Source of the DNA: Megaleporinus macrocephalus
Taxonomy: Eukaryota > Chordata > Actinopteri > Characiformes > Anostomidae
NCBI GenBank assembly: GCA_021613375.1
Contig: CM038717.1
Span: 42,792,031 to 42,856,030, forward strand
DNA: 64,000 bases
Reading direction: 5' to 3'
Shown here: positions 24,060 through 37,500 of the stretch, piece after piece
Layout: each line of letters starts with the position of its first letter
Position numbering within the stretch: the stretch's first letter is position 1
Program-made: the position numbers and the translations under genes
Notes under the pieces: model-generated
Databases searched by the model: none
What the model was told of the DNA's origin: nothing
The model's input: the letters and a program-made list of their open reading frames with translations, nothing else

Positions 24060-24204
24060 CTGTCTGCTCTCTCTCTCTCCTTCTCTCTCTCCCTCTGTTT
24101 CTGTTTCTCTCTCCTTCTCTCTACTGTAGTTTCCTTTCTCTCTCTTCTCTCCCCCTCTCTTTCCCTCCTCTCTCTCTCCCTCTCTCTCTCCCCTTCCTTC
24201 CCTC

Positions 24205-24243
<39 letters not shown>

Positions 24244-24490
24244 TCTCCCTCCCTTCCCTCCTCTCTCCCTCTTTCTCTCTCCCTTTCTTTCTCTTTCTCT
24301 CTTTCTCTCTCCCTCTCCCTCTCTCTCCCTCGCTCCCTCTCTCTTTCACTCTCTCTCTCTCCCTCTTTCTCTCTCCCTTTCTTTCTTTTCTCTAAATCTC
24401 TCTCTTTCTCTCCCTCTGTCTTTCACTCTCTCTCTCTCCCTCTGTCTTTCACTCTTTCTCTCTCTCCCTCTCTCTCTCTCCCTCTCTCTA
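24060..24490. repeat. CT-rich polypyrimidine tract
   Basis: About 430 bp of (CT)n interrupted by CCC and TTT. It begins about 160 bp upstream of the f2rl2 ATG. Confidence 0.93.
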
Positions 24491-24593
24491 ACCATATCCG
24501 GAATGCCACTATCCAGTGAAATTCCTCAGCACTTACATCATCACATCTGTGCTGTTGTCACATGTCGTCTGGTTCCCGTTTCACACACCTGTA

Positions 24594-24978
24594 CTGTGTA
24601 TTACTGTTTATTACTGTTTATTAATGTTTATTACTGTTTATTACTGTTTATTACTGTTTATTACTGTTTATTACTGTTTATTACTGTTTATTACTGTTTA
24701 TTACTGTTTATTAATGTTTATTACTGTTTATTAATGTTTATTACTGTTTATTACTGTTTATTACTGTTTATTACTGTTTATTACTGTTTTTTACTGTTTA
24801 TTTCTGTTTATTACTGTGTAATACTGTTTATTACTGTTTCTTACTGTTTATTTCTGTTTATTACTGTGTATTACTGTTTATTACTGTTTTTTACTGTTTA
24901 TTTCTGTTTATTACTGTGTATTACTGTTTATTACTGTTTTTTACTGTTTATTACTGTTTATTACTGTTTATTACTGTA
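24594..24978. repeat. 10-bp minisatellite (TTACTGTTTA), about 38 units
   Basis: Near-perfect TTACTGTTTA units, with TTAATGTTTA, TTTCTGTTTA and TTACTGTGTA variants clustered to the right. Confidence 0.96.
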
Positions 24979-25137
24979 ATTGTATGTAATCACAGTAATA
25001 CATTTCATTACAGTCTCAGTATATTTCACTAGTAGATCACATAATAATAAAGATCCAGTTTCTGCTATACAGGACTATGTTATCCACTGAGTACTGTACT
25101 GAATACTTCATACCCGCTACATCCTGTTCAGTAGTAA

Positions 25138-26072
25138 CAGAGATTCTGATTCTATATCTGATTCTGTATCTGATCCTGTATCTGATTGTGTATCTCATAG
25201 TGTTTCTAATCCAGTATTTGATTGTGTATCTGATTGTGTATCTTATCCTCTATATGATTGTGTATCTGATCCTGTATATGATCCTGTATCTGATTGTGTA
25301 TCTGATCCTGTATATGATTGTGTATCTGATCCTGTATATGATTGTGTATCTGATCCTGTATATGATTGTGTATCTGATCCTGTATATGATTGTGTATCTG
25401 ATCCTGTATGTGATTGTGTATCTGATCCTGTATATGATTGTGTATCTGATCCTGTATATGATTGTGTATCTGATCCTGTATATGATTGTGTATCTGATCC
25501 TGTATGTGATTGTGTATCTGATCCTGTATGTGATTGTGTATCTGATCCTGTATATGATTGTGTATCTGATCCTGTATGTGATTGTGTATCTGATCCTGTA
25601 TATGATTGTGCATCTGATCCTGTATATGATTATGTATCTGATCCTGTATATGATTGTGTATCTGATCCTGTATATGATTGTGTATCTGATCCTGTATATG
25701 ATCCTGTATCTGATTGTGTATCTGATCCTGTATGTGATCCTGTATCTGATTGTGTATCTGATTGTGTATCTGATTGTGTATCTGATCCTGTATATGATTG
25801 GGTATCTGATCCTGTATCTGATTATGTATCTGATTGTGTATCTGATTCTGTATCTGATCCTGTATCTGATTGTGTATCTGAACCTGTATCTGATTTTGTA
25901 TCTGATCCTGTATATGATTGTGTATCTGATCCTGTATCTGATGCTGTATATGATTGTGTATCTGATCCTGTATCTGATCCTGTGTATGGTTGTGTATCTG
26001 ATTGTGTATCTGATTGTGTATCTGATTCTGTATCTGATCCTGTATCTGATTCTGTATCTGATTGTGTATCGT
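25138..26072. repeat. 12/24-bp minisatellite (TGTATCTGATCC / TGTATATGATTG), about 76 monomers
   Basis: Alternating 12-mers TGTATCTGATCC and TGTATATGATTG form 24-bp dimers in the centre and single monomers at the edges. The period is divisible by three, so long Leu/Tyr/Ile-rich ORFs occur on both strands; these are artefacts. Confidence 0.96.
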
Positions 26073-26099
26073 TGGTAACTCCTGTCTCGGGGGTGTACT

Positions 26100-26890
26100 G
26101 GGGGGGTTACTAAACTAAAAGGCTTAAATGACTGGAAATCATCTCCATCTGTTTGTTTTGGTGAACGAGTCTCAGAATTGAAGAGGACCTGCAGACACAC
26201 AGATCGGACAGTGGAGGAGGTCAGTGACTCAGATTGCGTGTGTCCAGCAGGCAGTTTGTTTGATGTGCTGGTGACTGTGAGGTCACTGGATGGCCGTCGG
26301 CAGGAAACCGTCTGTCTGTGAGAGATACCGACTCTTCACTGTGACATGTTTACATTACCAGAACGTCTAGAACTTCAGAGAACCGTCCAGTGACGCCATC
26401 TCTCTTCAACACTCTCCAACAAACACCAGCCCAGAGGTCACTTTCCATAAACCAGATGGTTCCGGTTCTAATGTCTAAGCCACGTCTACCATCTGTTACT
26501 CCAAATACTTCAAATACCCAAAACACAGAGCTGGACTGTCTGAGTATCAACAACCCCAACCAGGAGGTCCATTACCCACACACTAATAATACACAGCTGA
26601 ACTAAACCATGTACAGATACAACCAACACCATGAAGCATTAACATCTCACCAATACATCCAACAGCAGCCGCGGAGACGATCAGTTATAGATTATTGATC
26701 GTTTGGTGGAAAAATAGTTCTCGAGCTCAAAGGTTCCTTCTTCAAGCATTCAGTGGTCTTCCCTGCGTTCTCACTCCCGGAGGAACCTGCCAGGAGATGG
26801 GAGTAACCTCTTCTTCTGTTGTGGTGATGTTACTACTGGTTTCAGGACAATAGATTCAGAATGTTCTGCAGCAGTGGACATTCGGACACT
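26100..26890. other. Gene-free, mostly non-repetitive spacer
   Basis: No splice-bounded or conserved coding sequence was seen. The open frame at 26390-26605 overlaps an antisense frame and carries no recognisable motif. Confidence 0.4.
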
Positions 26891-26929
26891 AGGAAGAGTA
26901 ACTGAAAAAATAACGTTTTAGAACCCGGC

Positions 26930-27510
26930 ATGGTGAGAACATTCTGGAACAGTGTGACTGAGAAGAACATCCTAGAACAGCCTGACAGGAACAAAACATT
27001 CTAGAACTGTGCATGATGAGGAGAACCTTCTGGAACAGTGTGAAAAAGCATGGGAAAGTTCTTGAACAGTGTGAAAGGATGGAAATGCTCTAGAAGAGTG
27101 GCGATGAGAAGAACATTCTGGAACCGTGTAAAAAATGAGAATGTTCTAGAAGAGTGAAAATGAGGAGAACATTGTGGAACCGTGTGAAAGGAATAGAATG
27201 TTCCAGAATTGTGTATGGGAATGTCCTGGAACAGCTAGAATTGGACAACATTTTAGCACAATGTAAATTGGGGGACAACACTCTAGAACCATGTATGGAT
27301 AGAACATTCTAGAAAGTATGTATGGCAACAATAATCTAGCACTGTGTAAAATGGAAAAGATACTTTAGAGTAATAGATGTTTTTTTTTAATCTGGAACAG
27401 TGTAAAAGGAGGACAATTCTAGAACAAGTCAAACTGGAAGCCAACACACTAGAGCTATGCATATGGAGAACATTCTAGAACAGTTTGCATGACAACAGCA
27501 ATCTAGAACA
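26930..27510. repeat. Degenerate array of GAACATTCTAGAAC, heat-shock-element-like
   Basis: Units of about 30-60 bp carry GAACATTCTGGAAC (26937-26950, 27111-27124) or GAACATTCTAGAA (27302-27314, 27468-27480) plus more diverged copies such as GAACATCCTAGAAC. Each is an alternating nGAAn/nTTCn triplet, the consensus bound by HSF1. Confidence 0.75.
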
Positions 27511-28503
27511 ACATTCTAGATATTGCAGAACAGATATTTTAGATATTGTAGGACAGATGTTCTAGATTTTGTTGAACAAATTTACTAGATATTGTTGAAG
27601 AGATGTTCTAGATATTATAGAAGACATTTTAGATATTGTTAAATAGATGTTCTAGATGTTGTCGAACAGATGATCTAGATATTGTATGACAGATATTATA
27701 GACATTGTAGAACACATATTCTAGATATTGTACGACAGATATTTTAGATAATGTATAACAGATGTTCTGGATATTGTTGAACAGATATACTACATATTGT
27801 TGAACAGATGTTCTAAATGTTGTATATCAGATCTTCTAGATATTATAGAGGATATTTTAGATATTGTTGAACAGATGTTCTAGATGTCGTTGAACAGATG
27901 TTCTAGATGTTGTTGAACAGATGTTCTAGATATTGTATGACAGATATAGACATTGTAGAACACATATTCTAGTAATTGTAGGACAGATATTTTAGATATT
28001 GTATAACAGATGTTCTAGGTATTGTTGAACAGATATACTAGATATTGCTGAACAGATGTTCTAGATATTGTATGTCAGATGATTTGAATATTATAGAAGA
28101 TATTTTAGATATTGTTGAACAGATGTTCTAGATGTCGTTGAACAGATGTTCTAGATGTTGTTGAACAGATGTTCTAGATATTGTATGACAGATATTATAG
28201 ACATTGTAGAACACATATTCTAGTAATTGTAGGACAGATATTTTAGATATTGTATAACAGATGTTCTAGGTATTGTTGAACAGATATACTAGATATTGCT
28301 GAACAGATGTTCTAGATATTGTATGTCAGATGATTTGAATATTATAGAAGATATTTTAGATATTGTTGAACAGATGTTCTAGATGTTGTTGAACAGATGT
28401 TCTAGATATTGTATGTCAGATGTTCTAGATATTATAGAAGATATTTTAGATATTGTTGAACAGATGTTCTAGATGTTGTTGAACAGATATTCTAGATACT
28501 GAA
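27500..28503. repeat. About 20-bp array (GAACAGATGTTCTAGATATT) with a 248-bp higher-order repeat
   Basis: Monomers AGATGTTCTAGATATTGTTG and GAACAGATATTTTAGATATT repeat with divergence. A 248-bp block beginning GATGTCGTTGAACAG at 27883 recurs almost unchanged at 28131. Confidence 0.9.
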
Positions 28504-28899
28504 AAACATGTTGTTGAGAAAGAGTGTTGAGCAAATCATGCAGTGTATCCAGTAACAGAACTTGTGCTCTGAGGTTCTGCTTCTGGCTCTCGGTCAGACG
28601 TCCCGCTGACGGTGGGTGATTATTTCAGCTGTCCTCTCTTTGTCTCTTCTGATTCGGTTTTTTAGAACAACAAACAAATCCGGTAACTGGACGGCAGGTT
28701 CACACGCCCTGAGGAGCCCGTCCTGCCCTGCTGACCGTCCTGCCTTTGATTTAGCTGAGCGCTCGGCCTGCTGTGGAGAAACAGTGTATGTGTGAAGGGA
28801 GTGAGCGTCACGGTGAGACACTAAACGAGACTGATATCCAATAACTCACAACTCGTTACTGTGACTCATAACGAGACCAATCAGGGATGAAAACAATAA

Positions 28900-29622
28900 A
28901 CAACTGTCCACACCACTGTCCACACCACTCTCCACACCTCTCTCCACACCACTCTCCACACAACTGTCCACACCACTGTCCACACCACTGTCCACACCAC
29001 TGTCCACACAACTGTCCACACCACTGTCCACACCACTCTCCACACAACTCTCCACACCACTGTCCACACCACTCTCCACACAACTCTCCACACAACTGTC
29101 CACACCACTCTCCACACAACTGTCCACACCACTCTCCACACCACTCTCCACACCACTCTCCACACAACTGTCCACACCACTGTCCACACCACTCTCCACA
29201 CCACTGTCCACACCACTGTCCACACCACTCTCCACACAACTCTCCACACAACTGTCCACACCACTCTCCACACAACTGTCCACACCACTGTCCACACAAC
29301 TCTCCACACAACTGTCCACACCACTCTCCACACAACTGTCCACACCACTGTCCACACCACTGTCCACACCACTCTCCACACCACTGTCCACACCACTCTC
29401 CACACCACTCTCCACACAACTGTCCACACCACTGCCCGCACAACTGTCCACACCACTGTCCACACCACTGTCCACACCACTCTCCACACAACTGTCCACA
29501 CCACTCTCCACACCACTGTCCACACAACTATCCACACCACTGTCCACACCACTGTCCACACCACTCTCCACACAACTGTCCACACCACTGTCCACACCAC
29601 TCTCCACACCACTGTCCACTCA
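28900..29622. repeat. 12-bp minisatellite (CACACCACTGTC), about 60 units
   Basis: 12-mers CACACCACTGTC, CACACCACTCTC, CACACAACTGTC and CACACAACTCTC occur in mixed order. The period of four codons gives open frames on both strands (CGQW-, SGVD- and HHCP-type repeats); none is credible as a gene. Confidence 0.96.
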
Positions 29623-29639
29623 CTCACATTTCAGCTCCT

Positions 29640-30580
29640 CGTGTTTAGATACTAATTCCTTTTTTCTCTTTCCTCTTTTCTGTTTTGTTGATGTACATCT
29701 GTGCTGCTCTGTGATTGGTCACATCTCTGACTTTGAAGATTTAGCATTTCATTACAGATCAAAGTAATAAACAAATAGAAAAATAGAGCTTTAGTTCATG
29801 AGCTGATAGATTTATTCAGAAGTACTTGAGCACTGTTCTACCTGGTGCTTTTACAGTATGTTTATCGTACTTTTATCTGAGTACTGATACTCTGGAGTAC
29901 TGATACTCTAGAGTACTAATACTCTAGCCACCTCTGTTCATCCAGACCCACTGAAGTGTCCAAAGGCAAAATTATAAACACTGTATCAATGTCCGAATAC
30001 TTAAGGACGGAACTGCCAGTGCAGGAATGTCCAAATACTTAAGGACCTGGGTGTGTTGAGTGCTACGCTGCTGAAGTTGAAAGGTAAAAGCTGAAGGGAC
30101 ACAGAACTGGACACGTGGGGAGATGGACGCAGTCACACAGAGAGAGAAAAGAAAACATACACGCGTGTGTGGATAAACAGCCCGGTGGTCTGGAACAGCT
30201 GTGTGACGCAGATACGGCCCCCCCAGGATCTCAGCTCTGGTAAACAGAGCACTGCGGCCCAAAACCACATGCAAAACCAGAGATGCGCCTGCACGTCTCC
30301 TCCTGTCAGAGGGTGCGTCTCAGCAGAGGTGACATGGAGCTAAAATAAGGCGTTAACCGGCGTGAACGTCTGATTCCGGCCACACCGGAATATCTGCACA
30401 CCAACAGAGCTGCTCTAAAGATATCCCACACCCACATACACACACTAGTGAACACACACAGGACACAGGGGGCTCACTTAGAGAGCAGTGTGTTACAGAA
30501 GGTTTGGAGTGATGTAGTTGAGACACTTCTGTCTACCTGTTCAGTATAAATCACTCTATTTACATTAAATCAGACTCTAA
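29640..30580. other. Gene-free spacer between arrays
   Basis: Unique-looking AT-rich sequence followed by mixed sequence. There is no conserved coding segment and no RNA gene I can recognise. Confidence 0.4.
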
Positions 30581-30584
30581 ATCA

Positions 30585-32210
30585 CACACAACCGCTTCGC
30601 ACAACCATCACACACAACCGGTCCCACACAACCATCACACACAGCCGTCCTCCACAACCATCACGCACAACCGTCACACACAACCATCACACACAACCAT
30701 CACACACAATCATCACACACAGCCGTCCTCCACAACCATCACGCACAACCGTCACACACAACCATCACACACAACCATCACACACAACCATCACACACAA
30801 CCGTCCTCCACAACCATCACACACAACCATCACACACAACCATCACACACACACAACCATCACACACACACAACCATCACACACAACCATCACACACAAC
30901 CATCACACACAACTGTCCTTCACAACCGCTCCACACAACCGGTCCCACACAACCATCACACACAACTGTCCTCCACAACCATCACGCACAACCGCTCCAC
31001 ACAACCGGTCCCACACAACCATCACACACAACCATCCTCCACAACCATCACACACAACCGTCCTCCACAACCATCATGCACAACCATCACACACAACTGT
31101 CCTGCACAGTCATCACGCACAACTGACACACACAACCGTCCTGCACAGTCATTAGGCACAACCTTCCTGAACAACCATCACGCACAACCGCTCCGCACAA
31201 CCATCACGCACAATCATCACACACAACCATCACACACAACAATCACGCACAACCATCCCACACAATCGTCTTGCTCAACCATCACACACAACCATCATGC
31301 ACAACCATCACACACAACCATCCTGCACAACCATCACACACAACCATCACGCACAACTGTCCCGCACAACCATCACGCACAACCGTCCTGCACAGTCATC
31401 ACACACAACCATCCTGCACAACCATCACACACAACCATCACACACAACCATCACACACAATCGTCCTGCTCAACCATCACGCACAACCGTCACACACAAC
31501 CGTCACACACAACCATCCCATACAATCGTCCTGCTCAACCATCACACACAACCATTATGCACAACCATCACACACAACCATCCTGCACAACCATCACGCA
31601 CAACCATCACGCACAACTGTCCCGCACAACCATCACGCACAACCGTCCTGCATAGTCATCACACACAACCATCCTGCACAGTCATCACACACAACCATCC
31701 TGCACAACCATCACACACAACCATACTGCACAACCATCACACACAACCATCACGCACAACTGTCCTGCACAACCATTACGCACAACCGTCCTGCACAGTC
31801 ATCACGCACAACCGTACTGCACAGTCATCACACACAACCATCCTGCACAACCATCACGCACAACCATCACACACAACCATCACACACAACCATCCCATAC
31901 AATCGTCCTGTTCAACCATCACACACAACCATCACACACAATCGTCCTGCTCAACCATCACACACAACCATCACACACAATCGTCCTGCTCAACCATCAC
32001 GCACAACCGTCCCATACAATCGTCCTGCTCAACCATCACGCACAACCGTTCCATACAATCGTCCTGCTCAACCATCACACACAACCATCACACACAATCG
32101 TCCTGCCCAACCATCACACACAACCATCACACACAATCGTCCTGCCCAACCATCACACACAACCATCACACACAATCGTCCTGCTCAACCATCACACACA
32201 ACCATCATGC
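30585..32210. repeat. Minisatellite of ACACAACCATC words with TCCTGC / TCACGC variants
   Basis: Built from CACACAACCATCA, CGCACAACCGTCC and TGCACAACCATCA 10-15-bp words, with longer recurring blocks at the right such as AATCGTCCTGCTCAACCATC repeated several times near 31890-32180. It gives spurious His/Thr/Pro-rich ORFs. Confidence 0.95.
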
Positions 32211-33005
32211 ATGCTTTTGGCAGAGAAGCTGAGGGACAGAGTGAGCGGGAGAGTGTAGGACGTGAGCAGGTAGTAACGTTAGGATAACACAGGGACTTTG
32301 AGTCGATGGAGGTCACGTTAGCTCTGTTACGTGAGAATGATGAGCAGTGGCGATTGATTAGTATCAATATTAATTGGTACACATGGGCTACATCATAGAG
32401 AAACTCAGAGAACACATATTAGAGATGGTTTCAGTAAAAAAGATAAAAGAATCGACTGAACTACACAGAGCAGACGAACATGGTTAACAACAGACACTAA
32501 ACTTCTGATTTTTAGGATGTTGATGATACATTACGCTTGAAATAGAACATAGTTAAGGAGGTAGAGCTGCAGCATGGGTTCCGTAAGCTTACTGATTTGC
32601 TTTCCACTCTAGTTATTTGACAGACTTCGATAGTAATGGTTAACTGTAGTTTTCTAATAAGCCTAAAGGAAAAAAGTTATGTTTTTTATATGACGCTGGT
32701 AATATTTGATCATCATTATTATATGATAATAGTAAAATACATTCTTTCTGGGAACACATACATAAATTACTGGTCGGTTGTGCTCCACTAATTATGAGGG
32801 GCCGGTCTCAGCCAAAAATGCCAGGGCCGATTTTGTGTCCCAGTCTAGCCAGTCATAGAGTGAAGGTATAAGCGAGTCTGAGGGGACAATACACTGAGGA
32901 GCTCGACGGGACCACTGGCAGAAAAGCAGGACTGCTATTTCTCCTTATTCTTTTTTCTTAGTACACACGGACATAGCAATTTCTAAAATAATTTCAAAAA
33001 ATGGC

Positions 33006-33041
<36 letters not shown>

Positions 33042-33470
33042 TTTCATCCAACGACAAAGGACCTGAACTACTCACAAACACAGACTTAAAACTTAAAGAA
33101 AAAAAATAATAAATTATTTTTTCCTCAAAAATGCTCCTCTGAGTAACCGGAACACGTTCTGACAGATATCTGTTCAGCTCCTGGCGTGAGATCGGAGCAC
33201 CTATGAGCTGCAGTTCACCGTTACAGGAAGATGAAACACCCACACAGTGAAATTCCTCAACCTTCTGCTAGTGTTGACCTTCTGACACGTATATACACAC
33301 ACACACACAGGCAGACTCACACACTCCACTCAGTCAGGACGCGTCTGGACACAGTGGGGCTTCACGCTATGTTTAGGAAGTATGTTCCAGCTTCTACGTC
33401 ATGTAGCAGAAACAGTCGAGTTCCGAGAAATCAACCTCACCATTAAAGCTTACAGTAAAATATGGAAAAT
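32211..33470. other. Gene-free spacer with an ATA microsatellite
   Basis: Contains (ATA)n at 33007-33040 and a short CA run at 33294-33309. No coding exon was recognised upstream of wdr38. Confidence 0.4.
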
Positions 33471-33474
33471 CTGA

Positions 33475-33740
33475 AAATACTAGGTTTTCTTTGGGGACTA
33501 TTTTAACCTCACAGCATCCTGCATGTATCCCTCCACCATGAATTAATAAAAAAATACATTAGAGACACAAACCTACTCAAAACAATCTTAAAATAATGTA
33601 TCACATATCAGACAGCCTATACGTAGATATGCTATTAATGTAATAATAGTCTGTGAGCTGGACGTCTGGTTCCATTCGCCACCACTGAGAACAGGTCACA
33701 CCAAACCATCTCCCTTTAAAGTAACTGAATTTGAACAGCT
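33475..33740. mobile_element. Dispersed repeat family A, copy 4, inverted
   Basis: Carries the reverse complement of the family marks: CATGTATCCCTCCACCATGA, and GACGTCTGGTTCCATTCGCC then ACCACTG. Confidence 0.65.
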
Positions 33741-34522
33741 CCCTTTAGATATACATACACTACCCCTGAGCTGACAGTGTAAGAGTGACTATCTGATCAA
33801 TAAGTGTATGTTCACCAGTAAGAACAGCAGATCTGATTAGAACAGATGTAAATAATCAGACATACAATACAAAGTAACATGAATATGTTATTGTGAGAGA
33901 AGTAGATCAGATCTTGAGCTCCGGGTTTGAAGAACAAAGTTAGGTTCCAGATTTCTCCTGGACGCCCCAGACATTGTATGAATGTATTCAGTTCCTTCAG
34001 CAGCAAATCTTGATTTAGCTTAATGAAGTACTGAGCAGTCAAAGCAGGTGTTAGATGAGAACTGATAATAATACTGGGTTGTTTAGGAGAAGCTTGGAAA
34101 GGGTTAAATAAACCCACTGACGTATGGAAAAGCACCACTTACTCTATTAATACTGATTCATATTTAATAATAAAGTGTTTATAAGTGTAAATAAAGTGTA
34201 AATAAAAGCTTCCTCTCTGAAAGAATGGTTAAAATGTGTACACAGGTCTGTATATCTGTACAGGTCCTCACAACTATAGTAGTACATGTGTGATATACAC
34301 AGTGCCTCTCCTGGGCGGCTGAGAATAATTAACCCTCCATTAAAAGTTAACAGTGAGCCTAGCCTCGGCTCAGGAGGCCGTAACTCTGGAAACAACACCA
34401 AAACACTGAGTGCTGAAGCTGAGCCTGCGCTGAGGGCTGCTCCTCAGCATAAGATGGATTTAAATGAATTACTTTTTTAATAAACTAATAACACCTTATT
34501 TACTCTCTGCCTCTGAGAGGCC

Positions 34523-37500
34523 ATGTGGCGACATCCCTGCGAGGAGCTCCAGCTTTCAGGAGTTCAGTACTTCTCCCGCCATAAAGCAGAGGTGGGTGGA
34601 GAGGGTGTTCAGGAGCACGGCGTGGCTCAGCATGCTGGTTAGAACTTGAGAGAGGTGTGAATGACTGGAGTATGTGTTTCAGCTCAGTGTTTATTGTGAT
34701 GTTGTGTAAATAGGATGTGATACTGAAGGTGGCTGCACTGACACTACTACTGTATGGATGTATTGGTGATGGTGATACTGATAACTATGAGCAAAGCTGT
34801 TTCTGGCGTGTGTATGTGAACAGATAATCTGTACCTGGACGTTCTCAGGTAGCCCGTGTGTTAACGTTGGGTTTGTTGTAATGAAATGTTATGTCTTCAG
34901 GTGAACTGCTGCTCGTTCTCTCCGGACTGTCAGATCCTCCTCACCTGCTCAGACGACGGCGGGCTTTATCTGTGGAGAGTGGCGACCGGCAAACTCCTGG
35001 CTAAAGCACGCGGGCACACAGGTTCGGGCTCGGCAAACTGTTACACTCCCTGTTACTGTTTACCGTTACTGTTCACCGTTACACTCTCTGTTACTGTTCA
35101 CCGTTACACTCTCTGTTACTGTTCACCGTTACACTCACATTACTGTCTACTGTTACTGTTCACCGTTACACTCTCTGTTACTATTCACCGTTACACTCAC
35201 GTTACTGTTTACCGTTACTGTTCACCGTTACACTCTCTGTTACTGTTCACCGTTACACTCTCTGTTACTATTCACCGTTACACTCACGTTACTGTTCAAT
35301 ATTACTGTTCACCGTTACACTCCCTGTTACTGTTTACTGTTACTGTTCACCGTTACACTTTCTGTTACTGTTTAATGTTACTGTTCACCGTTACACTCTC
35401 TGTTACTGTTCAATATTACTGTTCACCGTTACTATTTACCATTACACTCTCCATTACTGTTCGCTATTACACTCTCTGTTACTGTTCACTGTTACTGTTC
35501 ACTGTTACTGTTCACCATTACACTCACTGTTACTGTTCATTATTACATCCTCCGCTACACTCTCCATTGCTATTCACCGTTACAGTCACCGTTACTGTCT
35601 ACTGTTACACTCATCGTTACTGTCCACTGTTACACTCACCGTTACTGTCTACTGTTACACTCACCGTTACTGTCTACTGTTACTGTTCACCGTTACTGTC
35701 TACTGTTATTGTTCATCGTTACACTCACGGTTACTGTCTACTGTTACACTCATCGTTACTGTCCACTGTTACACTCACCGTTACTGTCTACTGTTACTGT
35801 TCACCGTTACTGTCTACTGTTACTGTTCACCGTTACTGTCTACTGTTATTGTTCACTGTTACACTCACCGTTACTGTCTACTGTTACTGTTCACCGTTAC
35901 TGTCTACTGTTACTGTCCACTGTTACACTCACCGTTACTGTCTACTGTTACTGTCCACTGTTACACTCACCGTTACTGTCTACTATTACACTCATCGTTA
36001 CTGTCTACTGTTACTGTTCACTGTTACACTCACCGTTACATCTACTGTTACTGTTCACTGTTACACTCACCATTACTGTCTTCTGTTACCGTTCACTGTT
36101 ACACTCACCGTTACATCTACTGTTACTGTTCATCGTTACACTCACCGTTACTGTCTACTGTTACTGTCCACTGTTACACTCACCGTTACTGTCTACTGTT
36201 ACTGTTCACTGTTACACTCACCGTTACATCTACTGTTACTGTTCATCGTTACACTCACCGTTACTGTCTACTGTTACACTCATCGTTACTGTCTACTGTT
36301 ACTGTTCACCATTACTGTCTACTGTTACTGTTCACTGTTACACTCACCGTTACTGTCTACTGTTACTGTCCACTGTTACACTCACCGTTACTGTCTACTG
36401 TTACACTCATCGTTACTGTCTACTGTTACTGTTCACTGTTACACTCACCGTTACTGTCTACTGTTACTGTTCACTGTTACACTCACCGTTACATCTACTG
36501 TTACTGTTCATCGTTACACTCACCGTTACTGTCTACTGTTACTGTTCACTGTTACACTCACCGTTACATCTACTGTTACTGTTCATCGTTACACTCACCA
36601 TTACTGTCTACTGTTACACTCACCGTTACTGTCTACTGTTACCCTCATCGTTACTGTCTACTGTTACTGTTCACCATTACTGTCTACTGTTACTGTTCAC
36701 TGTTACACTCACCGTTACATCTACTGTTACTGTTCATCGTTACACTCACCGTCACTGTCTACTGTTACACTCACCGTTACTGTCTACTGTTACACTCACC
36801 GTCACTGTCTACTGTTACACTCACCGTTACTGTCTACTGTTACACTCACCGTTATTGTCTACAGTTATTGTTCATCGTTACACTCACCGTTACTGTCTAC
36901 TGTTATACTCACCGTTACTGTCTACTGTTACACTCACCGTTACTGTCTACTGTTACTGTTCACCGTTACTGTCTACTGTTACACTCACCGTTACTGTCTA
37001 CTGTTATACTCACCGTTACTGTCTACTGTTACACTCACCGTTACTGTCTACTGTTACACTCACCGTTACTGTCTACTGTTACTGTTCACCGTTACTGTCT
37101 ACTGTTACACTCACCGTTACTGTCTACTGTTACACTCACCGTTACTGTCTACTGTTATACTCATTGTTACTGTCTACTGTTACACTCACTGTTACTGTCT
37201 ACTGTTACTGTTCGCCGTTACCACCGCCGTGGACTGGGTTCCTGTAACGATATCTCTGTTTCAGGGCCGGTGAAATGCTGCACGTTCTCTAAGGACGGCT
37301 GTTTCTTTGCCAGCGCGTCTCACGACCACTCTGTCGGAATCTGGCAGACTTCAACTGCTGAGCGTGTGCACGTCCTGACAGGTGTGTCTGAATTCTTTAT
37401 ACAAACCCAACCAACTGAACGGTAGCGTATCATCATCATTATCATTATCATTAATATATATTTATATCAGTAGCTCTGTACAAATACAGTGTATGTAGGC

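Noticed and set aside
25077..26200. ORFs of more than 300 codons with Leu/Tyr/Ile repeats on both strands
   Set aside because: 12/24-bp tandem array, frames open by periodicity only.
28846..29648. ORFs of about 220-257 codons in several frames
   Set aside because: All come from the 12-bp CACACCACTGTC array. Simultaneous openness in four frames shows the periodic origin.
31271..32287. His/Thr/Pro-rich ORFs
   Set aside because: Tandem ACACAACCATC words, no unique coding sequence.
35022..37264. Long Thr/Val/Tyr/Cys-rich ORF continuing from wdr38 exon 2
   Set aside because: Read-through of intron 2 into a minisatellite. A GT donor at 35022 and an acceptor before 37265 restore the WD40 sequence exactly.
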